From Ideonella dechloratans (lineage in GTDB: Bacteria > Pseudomonadota > Gammaproteobacteria > Burkholderiales > Burkholderiaceae_C), in NCBI RefSeq assembly GCF_021049305.1, contig NZ_CP088082.1, positions 248,001 through 312,000 of the forward strand: 64,000 nt of DNA. Reading direction: 5' to 3'. A program made the translations under genes and the position numbers. The first letter of the stretch is position 1. Every line of letters begins with the position of its first letter. Positions 18,683-27,415 of this stretch are shown here, piece after piece. A model generated the notes under the pieces. It did no database searches, had not been told where the DNA came from, and saw nothing but the letters and a program-made list of their open reading frames with translations.

Positions 18683-21370
18683 ATGATGCTGCAACTCACC
18701 CGACTGCGCGTCGAACAGCTGCGGCGCTTCCGCCAGCCCTTCGAGCTGGCTGGCCTGACCCCGGGCCTGAACATCCTGGCCGGCCCCAACGAGGCCGGCA
18801 AGAGCACCCTGGTGCGGGCCATCCGCGCCGCCTTCTTCGAGCGCCACCGCTCCAACGCGGCCGAGCACCTGCGCCCGCACGGCGACAGCGCCGCCGCGCC
18901 CACCATCGAGCTGGACTTCCTGCTCGACGGCCAGGCCGGTCAGCTGCGCAAGACCTTCCTGGCCCGCAAGCGCTGCGAGCTGCAATGGGCCGGCCAGCGC
19001 CACGAAGGCGCTGAGGCCGAGGACTGGCTGGCCCAGCGCTTCGGCTTCTCCTACGCCCTCAAGGGCGAGAGCAAGCCGCAGAACTGGGGCATTCCCGGCC
19101 TGTTGTGGGTGGAGCAGGGCGAGGGGCAGCGCCTGGACGTGGACCCCGCGCGCGACTACCTGCACGACGCCCTGGCCGGCCAAGCTGGGCAGGGCGGCAC
19201 GGCCGGCAGCGCCCTGGCCGCCAGCGGTGGCGACGAGTTGCTGGAGCGCCTGCGCGCCCTGCGCCAGCTGCTGCTGACGCCCAAGGGCGGCGCACCCACC
19301 GGCGAGCTGGCCCAGCTGATCAAGCAGGGCGAGGCCCTGGCCGCCGAGCGCGAGACGCTGGACCGCCAGATCCAGGCCTACCGCCAGCAGGTGGACGAGC
19401 TGGCCGCACTGCGCCAGCAGCACGCCGCCGACGAGGCCGCCCGCCCCTGGGAGACTCTGCAGGCCCAGCTGGACGCGGCCCGGGCCCGCCAGACCGAGCT
19501 GCAGGCCCAGCAGGCCCAGCTGGCCACCGACCTGGCCCGCCAGGCCCAGCTGGCGCAGACCCGCGAGCTGCTGCTGGCCCAGCTGGCCCAGGGCACCCAG
19601 TTGCAGGCCGCGCTGGCCCAGCGCCAACAGGCCCTGGACGAGGCCACTCGCCAAGAGACCGCAGCCCAGGCGGCGGCCCGGGCCGCCCAGGCCCCCTGGC
19701 AGGCCGCGCAGGCCGCCAGCGCGGCCGCCCGCGAGGCGCTGAACCGCGCCCGCCAGGCCCAACAGCGGGCCCAGCTGGCCCAGCAGCGCGACGAGGCCCG
19801 GACCCAGCTGGCCCAGGGCCGCGCCGCCCTGGCTCAGGCCCAGAGCGCCCAGGCGGCGCTGGACGAACTGCGCCGCCAGCCGGCCGCCCAGCCGTTCGGC
19901 GCCACCCAGCTGCAGCAGCTGCGCAGCCTGGAGCGCACCTGGCGCGACGCCGAGCTGCGCCGCCAGGCCGTGGCCACCCGCCTGCAGTTCACCCTGCCGC
20001 CGGGCCCGCCGCTGGCCTTGCGCACCGCCGCGGGCACCCAGCCCCTGCAAGGCCAGGGCGAGCAGCTGCTGGACGCGCCGGCCACACTGGCCCTGCCGGG
20101 CGGCGGCGAGCTCACCATCACCCCGGGGGGACAGGACCTGGCCGCCCGCGCCGCCGCCCAGGCCGAGGCCCAGGCGGCCTTGCAGGCCGCGTTGCAGCGC
20201 CTGGGTCTGGCCGACCTGGCCGAGGCCGAGGCCCGCGCCCTGGCCCATGCCGAGTGGCATACCCGCCACCAGCTGGCCCAGCAGGCCCTGGCCCATGTGG
20301 CACCCCAGGGGCTGGAGGCCCTGCGGGCCGTGCTGGCCCAGGCCGAGGGGCGGGCCGAGGCGGCCGAGCAGGCCCTGGGGCGGCTGGTCGATGTCGCCAC
20401 CGAGTTGGCCGAGGCGGCCGAGCCGACGGACAGCCCGGAAGCCGCCGAGGCCCGGCTGGACGCCGCCCGCCAGGCCGAGCAGCGCGCCCAGCAGGGCCTG
20501 GCCCAGGCCCAGGCGGCGCTGGCGGCCGCCCAGTCCCGCCTGGCCACGGCCCGGCAGGAACAGCAGTCGGCCCGGGCCGCTCTGAACGACCCGGCCCGCC
20601 AGACGCGCGAGGCCCAGGCCCAGCAGCAGCTGCTGGCGGTGCAGGGCGAGGAGGCGGCGCTGGCTGCGCGCATCGCCCAGGCCCAGGCTGGATTGGCCGA
20701 GGCCCGGCCGGACATCGTGGCCCAGGACATCGCCCGCCTGCAGGCCAGCGTGGGCCAGCGCCTGGCCCAGCACCAGCAGCGCGCGTCTGATCTGCAGGTG
20801 CGCGCCGCCACCTTGCAGCAGGCCGGCGCCCTGGGGCTGGAGGAGCAGCGCGACACCCTGGCTGGCGAGCAGGCCCGGGTGGCCCGGCGCGTGGCCGAGC
20901 TGCAGCGCCGCGCCCGCGCGCTGGACTGGCTGTGCCGCACGCTGGACGCCAAGCGCCAGGCCACGCTGGCGCGCCTGCAGGCGCCGCTGCAGCAGCGCCT
21001 GCAGCACTACCTGCCGCTGCTGCTGCCCGGCGCACGGGTGGAGATCACCGAGGCCCTGGCCCCGGGCCAGCTGCTGCGCCCGGGCCCGCAGGGCCAGCCC
21101 GAGGCCGGGGCGGTGGACGAGCTGAGTTTCGGCGCGCGCGAGCAGCTGGGCCTGATCGCCCGCTTCGCCTATGCCGATCTGCTGCGCGAGGCCGGCCGGC
21201 CCACGCTGCTGATCCTGGACGACGCGCTGGTGCACAGCGACGCCGGCCGGCTGGCCCAGATGAAGCGGGTGCTGTTCGATGCCGCGCAGCGCCACCAGGT
21301 GCTGCTGTTCACCTGCCACCCCGAGGACTGGCAGGACATGGGCGTGCCACTGCGGATGCTGGCCGTCTGA
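18683..21370 (+). CDS. SMC/Rad50-like ATPase, SbcC/YhaN type
   Basis: 895 residues. The N-terminal Walker A is GPNEAGKST (34-42). About 600 residues of Ala/Gln/Glu-rich coiled coil follow, broken near the middle by a Gly/Pro-rich segment (residues about 430-500) that may form a globular hinge. The C-terminal half-ATPase has the signature LSFGAREQLGLIARFAYADLL and Walker B TLLILDDALVHSD. There is no CxxC zinc hook in the coil, unlike Rad50. Together with the upstream nuclease, overlapping in spacing by design (one base between genes), it should form an end-processing DNA repair complex. The very high alanine and glutamine content explains long spurious frames on the other strand. Confidence 0.88.
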   Translation: MMLQLTRLRVEQLRRFRQPFELAGLTPGLNILAGPNEAGKSTLVRAIRAAFFERHRSNAAEHLRPHGDSAAAPTIELDFLLDGQAGQLRKTFLARKRCELQWAGQRHEGAEAEDWLAQRFGFSYALKGESKPQNWGIPGLLWVEQGEGQRLDVDPARDYLHDALAGQAGQGGTAGSALAASGGDELLERLRALRQLLLTPKGGAPTGELAQLIKQGEALAAERETLDRQIQAYRQQVDELAALRQQHAADEAARPWETLQAQLDAARARQTELQAQQAQLATDLARQAQLAQTRELLLAQLAQGTQLQAALAQRQQALDEATRQETAAQAAARAAQAPWQAAQAASAAAREALNRARQAQQRAQLAQQRDEARTQLAQGRAALAQAQSAQAALDELRRQPAAQPFGATQLQQLRSLERTWRDAELRRQAVATRLQFTLPPGPPLALRTAAGTQPLQGQGEQLLDAPATLALPGGGELTITPGGQDLAARAAAQAEAQAALQAALQRLGLADLAEAEARALAHAEWHTRHQLAQQALAHVAPQGLEALRAVLAQAEGRAEAAEQALGRLVDVATELAEAAEPTDSPEAAEARLDAARQAEQRAQQGLAQAQAALAAAQSRLATARQEQQSARAALNDPARQTREAQAQQQLLAVQGEEAALAARIAQAQAGLAEARPDIVAQDIARLQASVGQRLAQHQQRASDLQVRAATLQQAGALGLEEQRDTLAGEQARVARRVAELQRRARALDWLCRTLDAKRQATLARLQAPLQQRLQHYLPLLLPGARVEITEALAPGQLLRPGPQGQPEAGAVDELSFGAREQLGLIARFAYADLLREAGRPTLLILDDALVHSDAGRLAQMKRVLFDAAQRHQVLLFTCHPEDWQDMGVPLRMLAV

Positions 21371-21388
21371 ACCCTGACTGGCCCCGCC

Positions 21389-21853
21389 TCAGCGTCGGCG
21401 TGCGCCCGCCACGGGTAGGGCCACGCCCACACCGGCCTTGGCCGGGGGGCTGGGCGGCAGCACATCGGCCAGGGTTTGTGCGTCCAGGCGGGCGAGGAAG
21501 GCCGCCAGCGCGTCGTCGAACACGCCGGCCAGCCGGCACTGGCCGGTCAGCAGACAACCGTGTTCGTGCGGTGGCCCCATGCACTCGACCAGCTGGAAAT
21601 CCGGCTCGATCGAGCGCACCAGGGCGCCGAGCACGATGTCCTGTGGCGCCCGCGCGAGCCGCATGCCGCCGCCCTTGCCGCGCACCGTGGCGACCCAGCC
21701 CTGCTGGCCCAGCAGGTGGGTGATCTTCATCAGGTGGGCCTGCGAGATGCCATGCACCTGGGCCACTTCGGCGATGGTGCACAGGCGCTGCGGGTGCTGC
21801 CCCAGGTGCATCAGCAGCCGCAGGGCGTAGTCGGTCATCGCAGTCAATCGCAT
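21389..21853 (-). CDS. nsrR: Rrf2-family iron-sulfur regulator, NsrR-like
   Basis: 154 residues from ATG 21853 with AGGAG just upstream. The N-terminus MRLTAMTDYALR and the VRGKGGGMRLARAP wing match NsrR. Candidate cluster ligands are C91, C100 and C106, with D8 as the possible fourth ligand as in Streptomyces NsrR. The first cysteine gap is wider (eight residues) than in E. coli NsrR (four). NsrR binds a [4Fe-4S] cluster and derepresses nitric oxide defence genes when NO damages it. The upstream gene on the same strand is a TonB receptor whose stop lies 43 bp before this start, so readthrough is likely. No hmp or norB is in the window. Confidence 0.85.
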   Translation of the reverse strand: MRLTAMTDYALRLLMHLGQHPQRLCTIAEVAQVHGISQAHLMKITHLLGQQGWVATVRGKGGGMRLARAPQDIVLGALVRSIEPDFQLVECMGPPHEHGCLLTGQCRLAGVFDDALAAFLARLDAQTLADVLPPSPPAKAGVGVALPVAGARRR

Positions 21854-21896
21854 CACAGTCTCCTGGATGCGATTGTGACCAGACTCGGGCGCGTCT

Positions 21897-24095
21897 TCAG
21901 AAGGTGTAGCCGGCGTTCAGCCCCAGCAGCCAGGTGCGGCCGGGCGCCGGCTCGAAGAAGCGGCTGTTGCCCTCGTTGACGATGACCGAGCCGGCGTAGT
22001 GCCGGTCGCCCACATTGTCCAGGCGGGCGAACTCGCGCAGCGTCCAGCCGCCGGCCTTCTGTGTCCAGGAGACACGCAGGTTGACCACGCCGTAGGCCGG
22101 TGCGGCATCGGTGTTGCGGTCGTCCACAAAGACCTTGCCGACCTGGCGGAACTCCACGGCCGTCTCGAAGCCGCTGGCCTGCGGGCGCCACTGCAGCTCG
22201 GTGTAGAAGGTGAGGTCCGGGATGCCGGGGATGCGCTTGCCGGCCGGCACTTCGACGGAGGGCGTCTTGCAGGGCGCGGCGGTGCAGGTCAGGAAGCTGT
22301 CGCGGTAGCGGGCGTTGAGCGTGGCCAGCGCGGCATACCACCACAGGTCGTGGCCCAGCGGGCCGGTCAGGCTGGCGTCCAGGCCCTGGCGCAGGGTGCG
22401 GCCCACGTTCTGGAAGGTGGAACGGCCGCCGCTGTTGGTCAGCACCGCGATCTCGTGGTCGGTGCGCGCCTCGTAATAGGCGATGTTGGCCCCCCAGGGC
22501 CCGGCCCAGCCGTCCCAGCGGGCCTTGGCGCCCAGCTCCCACTGCCGGCTGGTGGCCGGCGAGAGATCGAAGTTCAGGCCCCCGCCACCGGGCCGGTAGG
22601 CCAGCTCGTTGAAGGTGGGTGTCTCGAAGCCGCGGCCGAAGGAGGCGTACAGGTGCAGGTCGCGCGAGAGCTTGTACATCAGCCCGGCCACCGGGGTGCT
22701 GGCCTCGTAGGTGGTGCGGCCGCTGTCGTCGCCGTTGTCCAGGTAGCGGTCCGAGGAGACGAAGCCCACCTTGGAATGCCGCAGGCCCAGCAGCGCGTTC
22801 CAGTCCTGGGCGAAGGCCCAGTTGGCCTGCAGGTACTGGTCGAAGCTGCTCACGCGGTTCAGTTCATTGCGGCGCAGCGCCCCCTCCACACCCAGGGCGT
22901 CCGGGGCATCGGCCGGGCCGGTGTAGTTCCGGAAGCCCAGGCGGTGCTCGTTGAGGATGTCGTCGCTCAGGCCCGCGGTGAACTCCAGCGGCCGCTCCAG
23001 CAGCGTGGCGCTGTGGGTCCAGCGCAGGTCCTGGCCCCAGTAGTTGCGGCTGAGGTCGATGACGCCGCCCGGGCTGGTGGCCGCCTGCTGGCTGGCGGGC
23101 GGGATGGACTGGTACTGCACCGTCTCGCGCTCGCCGTAGTAGCTGGTCCACTGCAGGCGGTCGTCGCGGCCCAGGCGCTGGTTCAGGATCAGGCCGGCCT
23201 GGCTCTGGTGGACGGATTTGCGGGTGTTGTAGAGCGTGGCCACGCTGGCCACCTGGCGCGGGTCGGCTTCCCAGTCGGCGCGGGTCAGCCCCAGCGGGTC
23301 CTGGGCCTCGGGCAGGTCCACGCTGTTGAGCACCAGGGTCCAGCGGCTGTCCGGGCTGGCGGCCAGGCTGAACTTGCCGTTGAAGGTGCTGCGCTCGGCC
23401 GCGCTGTGGTCGCGGTAGCCGTCGGTCTGGAAGCGGTTGGCGCTGATGGCGTACTGCGCCGCGCCCTGCTGGCCGCTGAGCTGCACGCCCACCCGGTGGG
23501 CGTGGTCGCTGCCGAAGGCGGCCGAGATTTCGGCCACCGTGTCGGGGCCACCGTCCTGGGTGAAGACGTTGACCACACCCCCCGACGAGTTGCCGTACAG
23601 CGCCGAGAAGGGGCCGCGCAGCACCTCGATGCGATCGGCCGAGGTCAGGTCGATGTGCGAGGTCTGGCCCTGACCGTCGGGCATGGTGGCCGGGATGCCA
23701 TCCACGAACAGGCGCAGGCCCCGCACGCCGAAGGTGGAGCGCGCGCCGAAGCCGCGCGAGGAGATCTGCAGGTCCTGGGCGTAGTTCTGGCGGTTCTGCG
23801 CCACGATGCCCGGCACCCGGGCCAGCGACTCCGACAGGTTGACCTGCAGCTGGCTGGCACCCAGGACATCGGCATCCAGCGCGTCGATGGAGGCAGGGAT
23901 GTCGAAGGCCGGCTGGGCCGTGCGGGTGGCCGTCACCACGACGGTGCCCAGATCCTGGGGCTGGCTCTGAGCCCGGGCGCCTGTGCACAGGCTGGCGCAG
24001 GCCAGGGCCACGGCCAGGGCCGGCAAGTTTGAGGGACACGGTGCGGCCGGAGCGGTGGTGCGGCGGCGGCGAATGGGGGAGAGCAGGGTGTGCAT
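21897..24095 (-). CDS. TonB-dependent outer membrane receptor, YncD/PqqU-like
   Basis: 732 residues from MHTLLSP (ATG 24095; ATG 24128 also possible). The signal peptide has an unusually Arg-rich n-region. The TonB box TVVVTATR is followed by the plug domain with NRQNYAQDLQISSRGFG, the GVRGLRLFVDGIPATMPDG stretch and LRGPFSALYGNSSGG, then a 22-strand barrel ending in the aromatic YTF. The plug closely resembles E. coli YncD (PqqU), reported to take up pyrroloquinoline quinone. That makes PQQ or a similar redox cofactor the best guess for substrate, over ferric siderophores. It is divergent from the chemoreceptor at 24294; no Fur-like box was seen in the 198-bp gap. Confidence 0.88.
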   Translation of the reverse strand: MHTLLSPIRRRRTTAPAAPCPSNLPALAVALACASLCTGARAQSQPQDLGTVVVTATRTAQPAFDIPASIDALDADVLGASQLQVNLSESLARVPGIVAQNRQNYAQDLQISSRGFGARSTFGVRGLRLFVDGIPATMPDGQGQTSHIDLTSADRIEVLRGPFSALYGNSSGGVVNVFTQDGGPDTVAEISAAFGSDHAHRVGVQLSGQQGAAQYAISANRFQTDGYRDHSAAERSTFNGKFSLAASPDSRWTLVLNSVDLPEAQDPLGLTRADWEADPRQVASVATLYNTRKSVHQSQAGLILNQRLGRDDRLQWTSYYGERETVQYQSIPPASQQAATSPGGVIDLSRNYWGQDLRWTHSATLLERPLEFTAGLSDDILNEHRLGFRNYTGPADAPDALGVEGALRRNELNRVSSFDQYLQANWAFAQDWNALLGLRHSKVGFVSSDRYLDNGDDSGRTTYEASTPVAGLMYKLSRDLHLYASFGRGFETPTFNELAYRPGGGGLNFDLSPATSRQWELGAKARWDGWAGPWGANIAYYEARTDHEIAVLTNSGGRSTFQNVGRTLRQGLDASLTGPLGHDLWWYAALATLNARYRDSFLTCTAAPCKTPSVEVPAGKRIPGIPDLTFYTELQWRPQASGFETAVEFRQVGKVFVDDRNTDAAPAYGVVNLRVSWTQKAGGWTLREFARLDNVGDRHYAGSVIVNEGNSRFFEPAPGRTWLLGLNAGYTF

Positions 24096-24215
24096 GGCGA
24101 CAGCGGGTTGGGGGGCGGGATGGGGCATTCCGGCGGGATGTGTGACTTGTTGCCAGAAGAGCCGGGTTCCCTGCCCATTTCCTTCTTTCCCTGGCGGGTC
24201 TTTTGCCGAAGATAC

Positions 24216-24231
24216 GTCAGGTTTTTCTGAC
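24216..24231. promoter_or_regulatory. GTCAG-N6-CTGAC inverted repeat upstream of chemoreceptor gene
   Basis: GTCAG (24216-24220), six bases, CTGAC (24227-24231); with flanking C and G the arms extend to 6 bp. The centre is 70.5 bp before the ATG of the chemoreceptor at 24294. The same arms, six-base spacing, following GA, and distance to ATG recur before the other chemoreceptor gene at 36665. Confidence 0.55.
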
Positions 24232-24293
24232 GATTGTCCGATGGATTCCGACCATCGGTCCAAGAGTTTCTGTCAGCAGTTCAGGAGTACAAG

Positions 24294-25862
24294 ATGGGCA
24301 AAAAGGGCTGGAGCATGCGCGCTCAGCTGTGGGGAGGCTTTGGCAGCTTGGCGGCGCTGTGCCTGCTGGTGGCGGCGACCGCCATGTGGGGGCTGCACGA
24401 TGTGCACAAGACCTTCTCAGGCTATTTCTCGGGCGTGGACCGGCGCGCCGCTGCGGCGGCACAGCTGGGGCAGGCGATGGAAAAGCGTGCCATCGAGGCG
24501 CGCAATGCCCTGTTGGCGGGCGACGATACCGGCCGACAGGCCGCCTTGAGCCACGCGCAGGCGGCCCATGCGGAGGTGCAGAAGCATCTGGCGCAGTTCC
24601 AGGCCCTGGTCCGGGAGGGGCAGGACATGTCCGACGTGGCCAGGACCAAGGCGCAGGCCTTGATGGACGTGGAGGCCAGCTACGCCCCGGTGGCGCTGGG
24701 CATCCTGGATCTGACAGCCCGTGGTGAGCATGACGCGGCGGTGCGCAAGCTCAATACCGAATGTGTGCCGTTGTTGGCGCGTCTGGACACGGCCCTGGAG
24801 GAGTACCAGGGGCTGACCGAGGACCGCCGGCTGTCGCTGATCTCTGGGGCGATGGAGCAGGTCGAACAGCTGCAGGCGGGTTTCTCTGCGCTGGCACTGC
24901 TGTCCCTGGGGCTGTCGATCGGCCTGAGCGTGTGGGTCGTGCGGCGCCTGCTCAATGCACTGGGGGCCGAGCCCGCTGTGCTCAGCGCGGTGGCGCGCCG
25001 GGTGGCGGAGGGCGATCTCAGCCAGTCCCATTCTGGGCCCGTGCCGGCCGGCAGCGTGATGGCCTCGATGCAGCAGATGCAGTCGGGCCTGGTGAAGCTG
25101 ATCGGCGCGGTGCGTCAGAACGCCGAGAGCGTGGCCGCAGCCTCCGCGCAGATCTCCACCGGCAGCCATGACCTGTCCAGCCGCACCGAGACCCAGGCCT
25201 CGGCGCTGGAGCAGACCAGTGCCCAGATGGACGAGATGAACGGCAGCGTGCAGAGCAGCGCCCAAGGGGCCCGCGAGGCCAATGGTCTGGCCGGCGACAC
25301 GGCGCAAGCCGCCGCTCGCGGCGGTCAGGTGATGGGCCGGGTGGAGGACACCATGCGCGACATCGCCCAGTCCAGTGCCCGCATCTCCGACATCATCGGC
25401 GTCATCGACGGCATCGCCTTCCAGACCAACATCCTGGCGTTGAACGCGGCCGTGGAAGCGGCCCGCGCCGGCGAGCAGGGCCGCGGCTTCGCGGTGGTGG
25501 CCAGCGAGGTGCGCAGCCTGGCGGGTCGTTCGGCCCAGGCCGCCCGCGAGATCAAGACCCTCATCGCCACCTCGGTGGAGAAGGTCGATGCCGGCAATCA
25601 GCTGGTGAGCGAAGCCGGCGAGGCCATGCGCGACATCGTCGGGCGGGTGGAGAAGGTCAATGCGCTGATCCGTGACATCGATCAGGCCACCGAGCACCAG
25701 GCCTCGGGCATCCGGCAGATCAACGAGGCGGTGGGCATGCTGGACCAGGGCACGCAGCAGAACGCCGCGATGGTGGAAGAGACCGCCGCGGCCGCCGAGA
25801 GCCTGCGCCGTCAGGCGGCCGAGATGCAGGCCCTGGTGGCCACCTTCCGCCTGGCGGCCTGA
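24294..25862 (+). CDS. Methyl-accepting chemotaxis protein (4HB-type sensor)
   Basis: 522 residues from ATG 24294, with AGGAG at 24283. Transmembrane helix 1 (about 12-30), a periplasmic four-helix-bundle-type sensor rich in helices (about 31-190), transmembrane helix 2 (about 195-215), HAMP, then the signalling domain. The hairpin tip reads [31 protein letters not shown] sequence, flanked by methylation helices ([18 protein letters not shown] and [12 protein letters not shown]). It resembles Tsr/Tar-class receptors common in Burkholderiales. The C-terminus (FRLAA) lacks the NWETF CheR-docking pentapeptide. No che genes are nearby, so it is an orphan receptor. Confidence 0.93.
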   Translation: MGKKGWSMRAQLWGGFGSLAALCLLVAATAMWGLHDVHKTFSGYFSGVDRRAAAAAQLGQAMEKRAIEARNALLAGDDTGRQAALSHAQAAHAEVQKHLAQFQALVREGQDMSDVARTKAQALMDVEASYAPVALGILDLTARGEHDAAVRKLNTECVPLLARLDTALEEYQGLTEDRRLSLISGAMEQVEQLQAGFSALALLSLGLSIGLSVWVVRRLLNALGAEPAVLSAVARRVAEGDLSQSHSGPVPAGSVMASMQQMQSGLVKLIGAVRQNAESVAAASAQISTGSHDLSSRTETQASALEQTSAQMDEMNGSVQSSAQGAREANGLAGDTAQAAARGGQVMGRVEDTMRDIAQSSARISDIIGVIDGIAFQTNILALNAAVEAARAGEQGRGFAVVASEVRSLAGRSAQAAREIKTLIATSVEKVDAGNQLVSEAGEAMRDIVGRVEKVNALIRDIDQATEHQASGIRQINEAVGMLDQGTQQNAAMVEETAAAAESLRRQAAEMQALVATFRLAA

Positions 25863-25866
25863 GGCC

Positions 25867-26505
25867 TCACTTCACCTCGATCACGAACTCGCTGCGCGGG
25901 CGGCGCACTTTCTTGAGGTCGACCAGCCAGTCGCCCTCGGCGGCGCGGTAGCCCAGCGGCAGGATCACGACCGAGCGCAGGCCCTTGTCCTTCAGGCCCA
26001 GGATCTCGTCCACCTTGTGGGGCTCGAAGCCTTCCATCGGGGTGGCGTCCACGGCTTCCTCGGCTGCGGCGATCAGCGCGGTGCCCAGGCCGATGTAGGC
26101 CTGGCGCGCGGCGTGCTGGAAGTTGTCCTCCGGGCTGCGCAGCGGGTAGGTGGACAGCAGCTTCTGGCGGTAGGCCTCCCAGCCTTCGCTGCGAAAGCCC
26201 CGTTCCTCGTTGACGAGGTCGAACATCGCGTTGATGCGCTCGGGCGTGTAGTGGTCCCAGGCGGCGAACACCAGCAGGTGCGAGCCGTCGGTGATCTGGG
26301 CCTGGTCCCAGGCGTGGGCGCGGATCTTGGCGCGCACCTCGGGGTTGGTCACGACCAGCACGGTGTAGGGCTGCAGGCCGCTGGAACTGGCGGTCAGGCG
26401 GATGGCCTCGAGGATGCGGTCAACCTTCTCGGCGGGCACGGCACGGGCCGGGTCCATCTTCTTGGTGGCGTAGCGCCACTGGAGTTGGGTCAGCAGATCG
26501 GACAT
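25867..26505 (-). CDS. Nitroreductase-family NAD(P)H-dependent flavin oxidoreductase
   Basis: 212 residues from MSDLLTQLQWRYATKKMDP (ATG 26505). The NfsB-type FMN contact region (WRYATKKMD), the SSSGLQPYTVLVV motif and C-terminal GLRSVVILPLGYRAAEGDWL are typical of NAD(P)H-dependent nitroreductases/quinone reductases of about 200-220 residues, which act as FMN homodimers. The physiological substrate is unknown. A perfect 9-bp inverted repeat at 26531-26550 stands just upstream of the start. It converges on the chemoreceptor gene, and upstream lies the first 126-bp-period repeat element. Confidence 0.9.
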   Translation of the reverse strand: MSDLLTQLQWRYATKKMDPARAVPAEKVDRILEAIRLTASSSGLQPYTVLVVTNPEVRAKIRAHAWDQAQITDGSHLLVFAAWDHYTPERINAMFDLVNEERGFRSEGWEAYRQKLLSTYPLRSPEDNFQHAARQAYIGLGTALIAAAEEAVDATPMEGFEPHKVDEILGLKDKGLRSVVILPLGYRAAEGDWLVDLKKVRRPRSEFVIEVK

Positions 26506-26530
26506 GGTGGAAATGGGAAGTTGGCTCGAT

Positions 26531-26550
26531 GCGGCCGAACCTTCGGCCGC
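26531..26550. promoter_or_regulatory. Perfect 20-bp palindrome upstream of nitroreductase gene
   Basis: GCGGCCGAA-CC-TTCGGCCGC: 9-bp perfect arms with a 2-bp centre, 26-45 bp before the nitroreductase ATG on the minus strand. It could be an operator dyad or a leader hairpin (the RNA would form a very stable stem). There is no following T-run. Confidence 0.5.
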
Positions 26551-26697
26551 GGTGCGCGCCACTGTAGCCCGGGTGGCGATCTCCCCGTGGTTCACCCTGG
26601 GGGTGGGCTTGTGCTAGGTGGCAGGGGGCCCGCCGGATGCGGGCTGTCAAGCCTTGACAGCGCCGGCCGATCGGGGGTGAGCCTCGGCGCACGGTCG

Positions 26698-26796
26698 TGC
26701 TGTTTTTTGCGGCAATCCAGGGCGACTCCTGGCCTGACAAGGGCTTGCGCGGGCCCTCCCGGGTTTATCCACAGGCTTGTCCAGCCCGGCTGTGGA
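26698..26796 (+). repeat. Repeat unit A1
   Basis: Hairpin TGCTG (26698-26702), loop of six T and G, CGGCA (26710-26714); then the segment CTGACAAGGGCTTGCG from 26734, DnaA-box-like TTATCCACA (26765-26773) and TCCACA-N17-TGTGGA (26768-26796). The stem of the last inverted repeat is 7 bp here (TCCACAG/CTGTGGA). By hand alignment it matches unit B1 at 77 of 99 positions without gaps, and at 47 of 51 positions across 26734-26784. Confidence 0.75.
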
Positions 26797-26823
26797 GTGG
26801 ACGGGCACCCCCGCCGAACGGGC

Positions 26824-26922
26824 TGCCGTTTTTTGCGGCAATGTGACAGAAGCGCTTTCGAATCAAGGGCTTGCAGGCACGGGTCAGGGCTTTTCCACAG
26901 GCTTGTCCCTGTCGGATGTGGA
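26824..26922 (+). repeat. Repeat unit A2
   Basis: Starts exactly 126 bp after A1. Hairpin TGCCG (26824-26828), loop of six T and G, CGGCA (26836-26840), then AATGTGACAGAAG (shared with B2 except for one base), AAGGGCTTGC at the A1/B1 offset, and TCCACA (26894-26899)-N17-TGTGGA (26917-26922). It matches unit B2 at about 70 of 99 positions without gaps. Confidence 0.72.
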
Positions 26923-27001
26923 ACATCCCGCAGGCCAATTCCCAAGTGATCTACTCGGCTTTTCGGGGTCCGGGGACGGGCATCGGGATGAAGATGGGGC
27001 G

Positions 27002-27385
27002 ATGAACCTTGGCTTCTTTGCCCCTTTGGGCGTCGGCCTGTGTCTGGCGGGCAGCCTCACGGCCTGTGCCCAGCCGGCGGTGAGCCCCGCGCTGCCGGAC
27101 TGGCTGTCGCAGCGCATCGCCGTCTTCGAGCGCGCCCCCGCGGACGCCGAGGCGGTGGAGATCCTCGCCTTGCCCCATGCAGGCGGCACCGCCTATCTGT
27201 TCATGGCGCCTTGCTGCGACCAGTTCAACGTGCTGTACGACGCGCAGGGCCGCCGCCTGTGTGCGCCCTCGGGGGGCCTCACCGGCCGCGGGGACGGGCG
27301 CTGCGAGCCGCCGCCGGTCCTGTCCTCGGCCCGGCCGGTCTGGCGCCAGAGGGCGACCGGGGCGAGTGCACCGGCCCAGCCTTGA
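27002..27385 (+). CDS. Small lipoprotein, DUF6970-like
   Basis: 127 residues from ATG 27002. The signal sequence ends in lipobox LTAC. The mature part has PDWLSQRIAVFE, then a conserved-looking core CCDQFNVLYDAQGRRLCAPSGGLTGRGDGRC. This cysteine-rich CCDQFN...GD..C pattern is what I recall for DUF6970 proteins; the family name is from memory. Four conserved cysteines suggest disulfides in an exported protein. Function is unknown. It is the only plus-strand gene between the two repeat-element copies and reads out of copy A. Confidence 0.7.
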   Translation: MNLGFFAPLGVGLCLAGSLTACAQPAVSPALPDWLSQRIAVFERAPADAEAVEILALPHAGGTAYLFMAPCCDQFNVLYDAQGRRLCAPSGGLTGRGDGRCEPPPVLSSARPVWRQRATGASAPAQP

Positions 27386-27415
27386 CACCGCCGACCTGGT
27401 GCCGCCGCGGCGTCT

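Larger units (their letters stand above)
26645..26922. repeat. Composite intergenic repeat element, copy A (palindrome plus two 99-nt units, period 126 bp)
   Basis: Non-coding stretch between the divergent nitroreductase and DUF6970-like genes. It begins with TGTCAAG-C-CTTGACA (26645-26659, 7-bp perfect arms) and continues with two 99-nt units at 26698-26796 and 26824-26922. In each unit a hairpin with T-rich loop is followed, 70 bases from the unit start, by TCCACA-N17-TGTGGA. Unit 1 contains a perfect DnaA-box sequence TTATCCACA at 26765-26773; unit 2 has TTTTCCACA at 26891-26899. Copy B at 28829-29104 has the same order and the same 126-bp period in the same orientation. No known element family is recognised. 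Confidence 0.8.

Noticed and set aside
18245..21319. Open frame of about 1,000 codons on the minus strand opposite the SbcC-like gene, and a similar one at 12273-14843
   Set aside because: High GC removes stop codons. These frames lie antisense to clear genes, give Gly/Arg/Leu/Gln-rich low-complexity translations and show no family motifs.
24096..24293. Fur box for the TonB receptor
   Set aside because: No GATAAT-type hexamer array could be found; the receptor most resembles a PQQ transporter, for which iron control is not expected.
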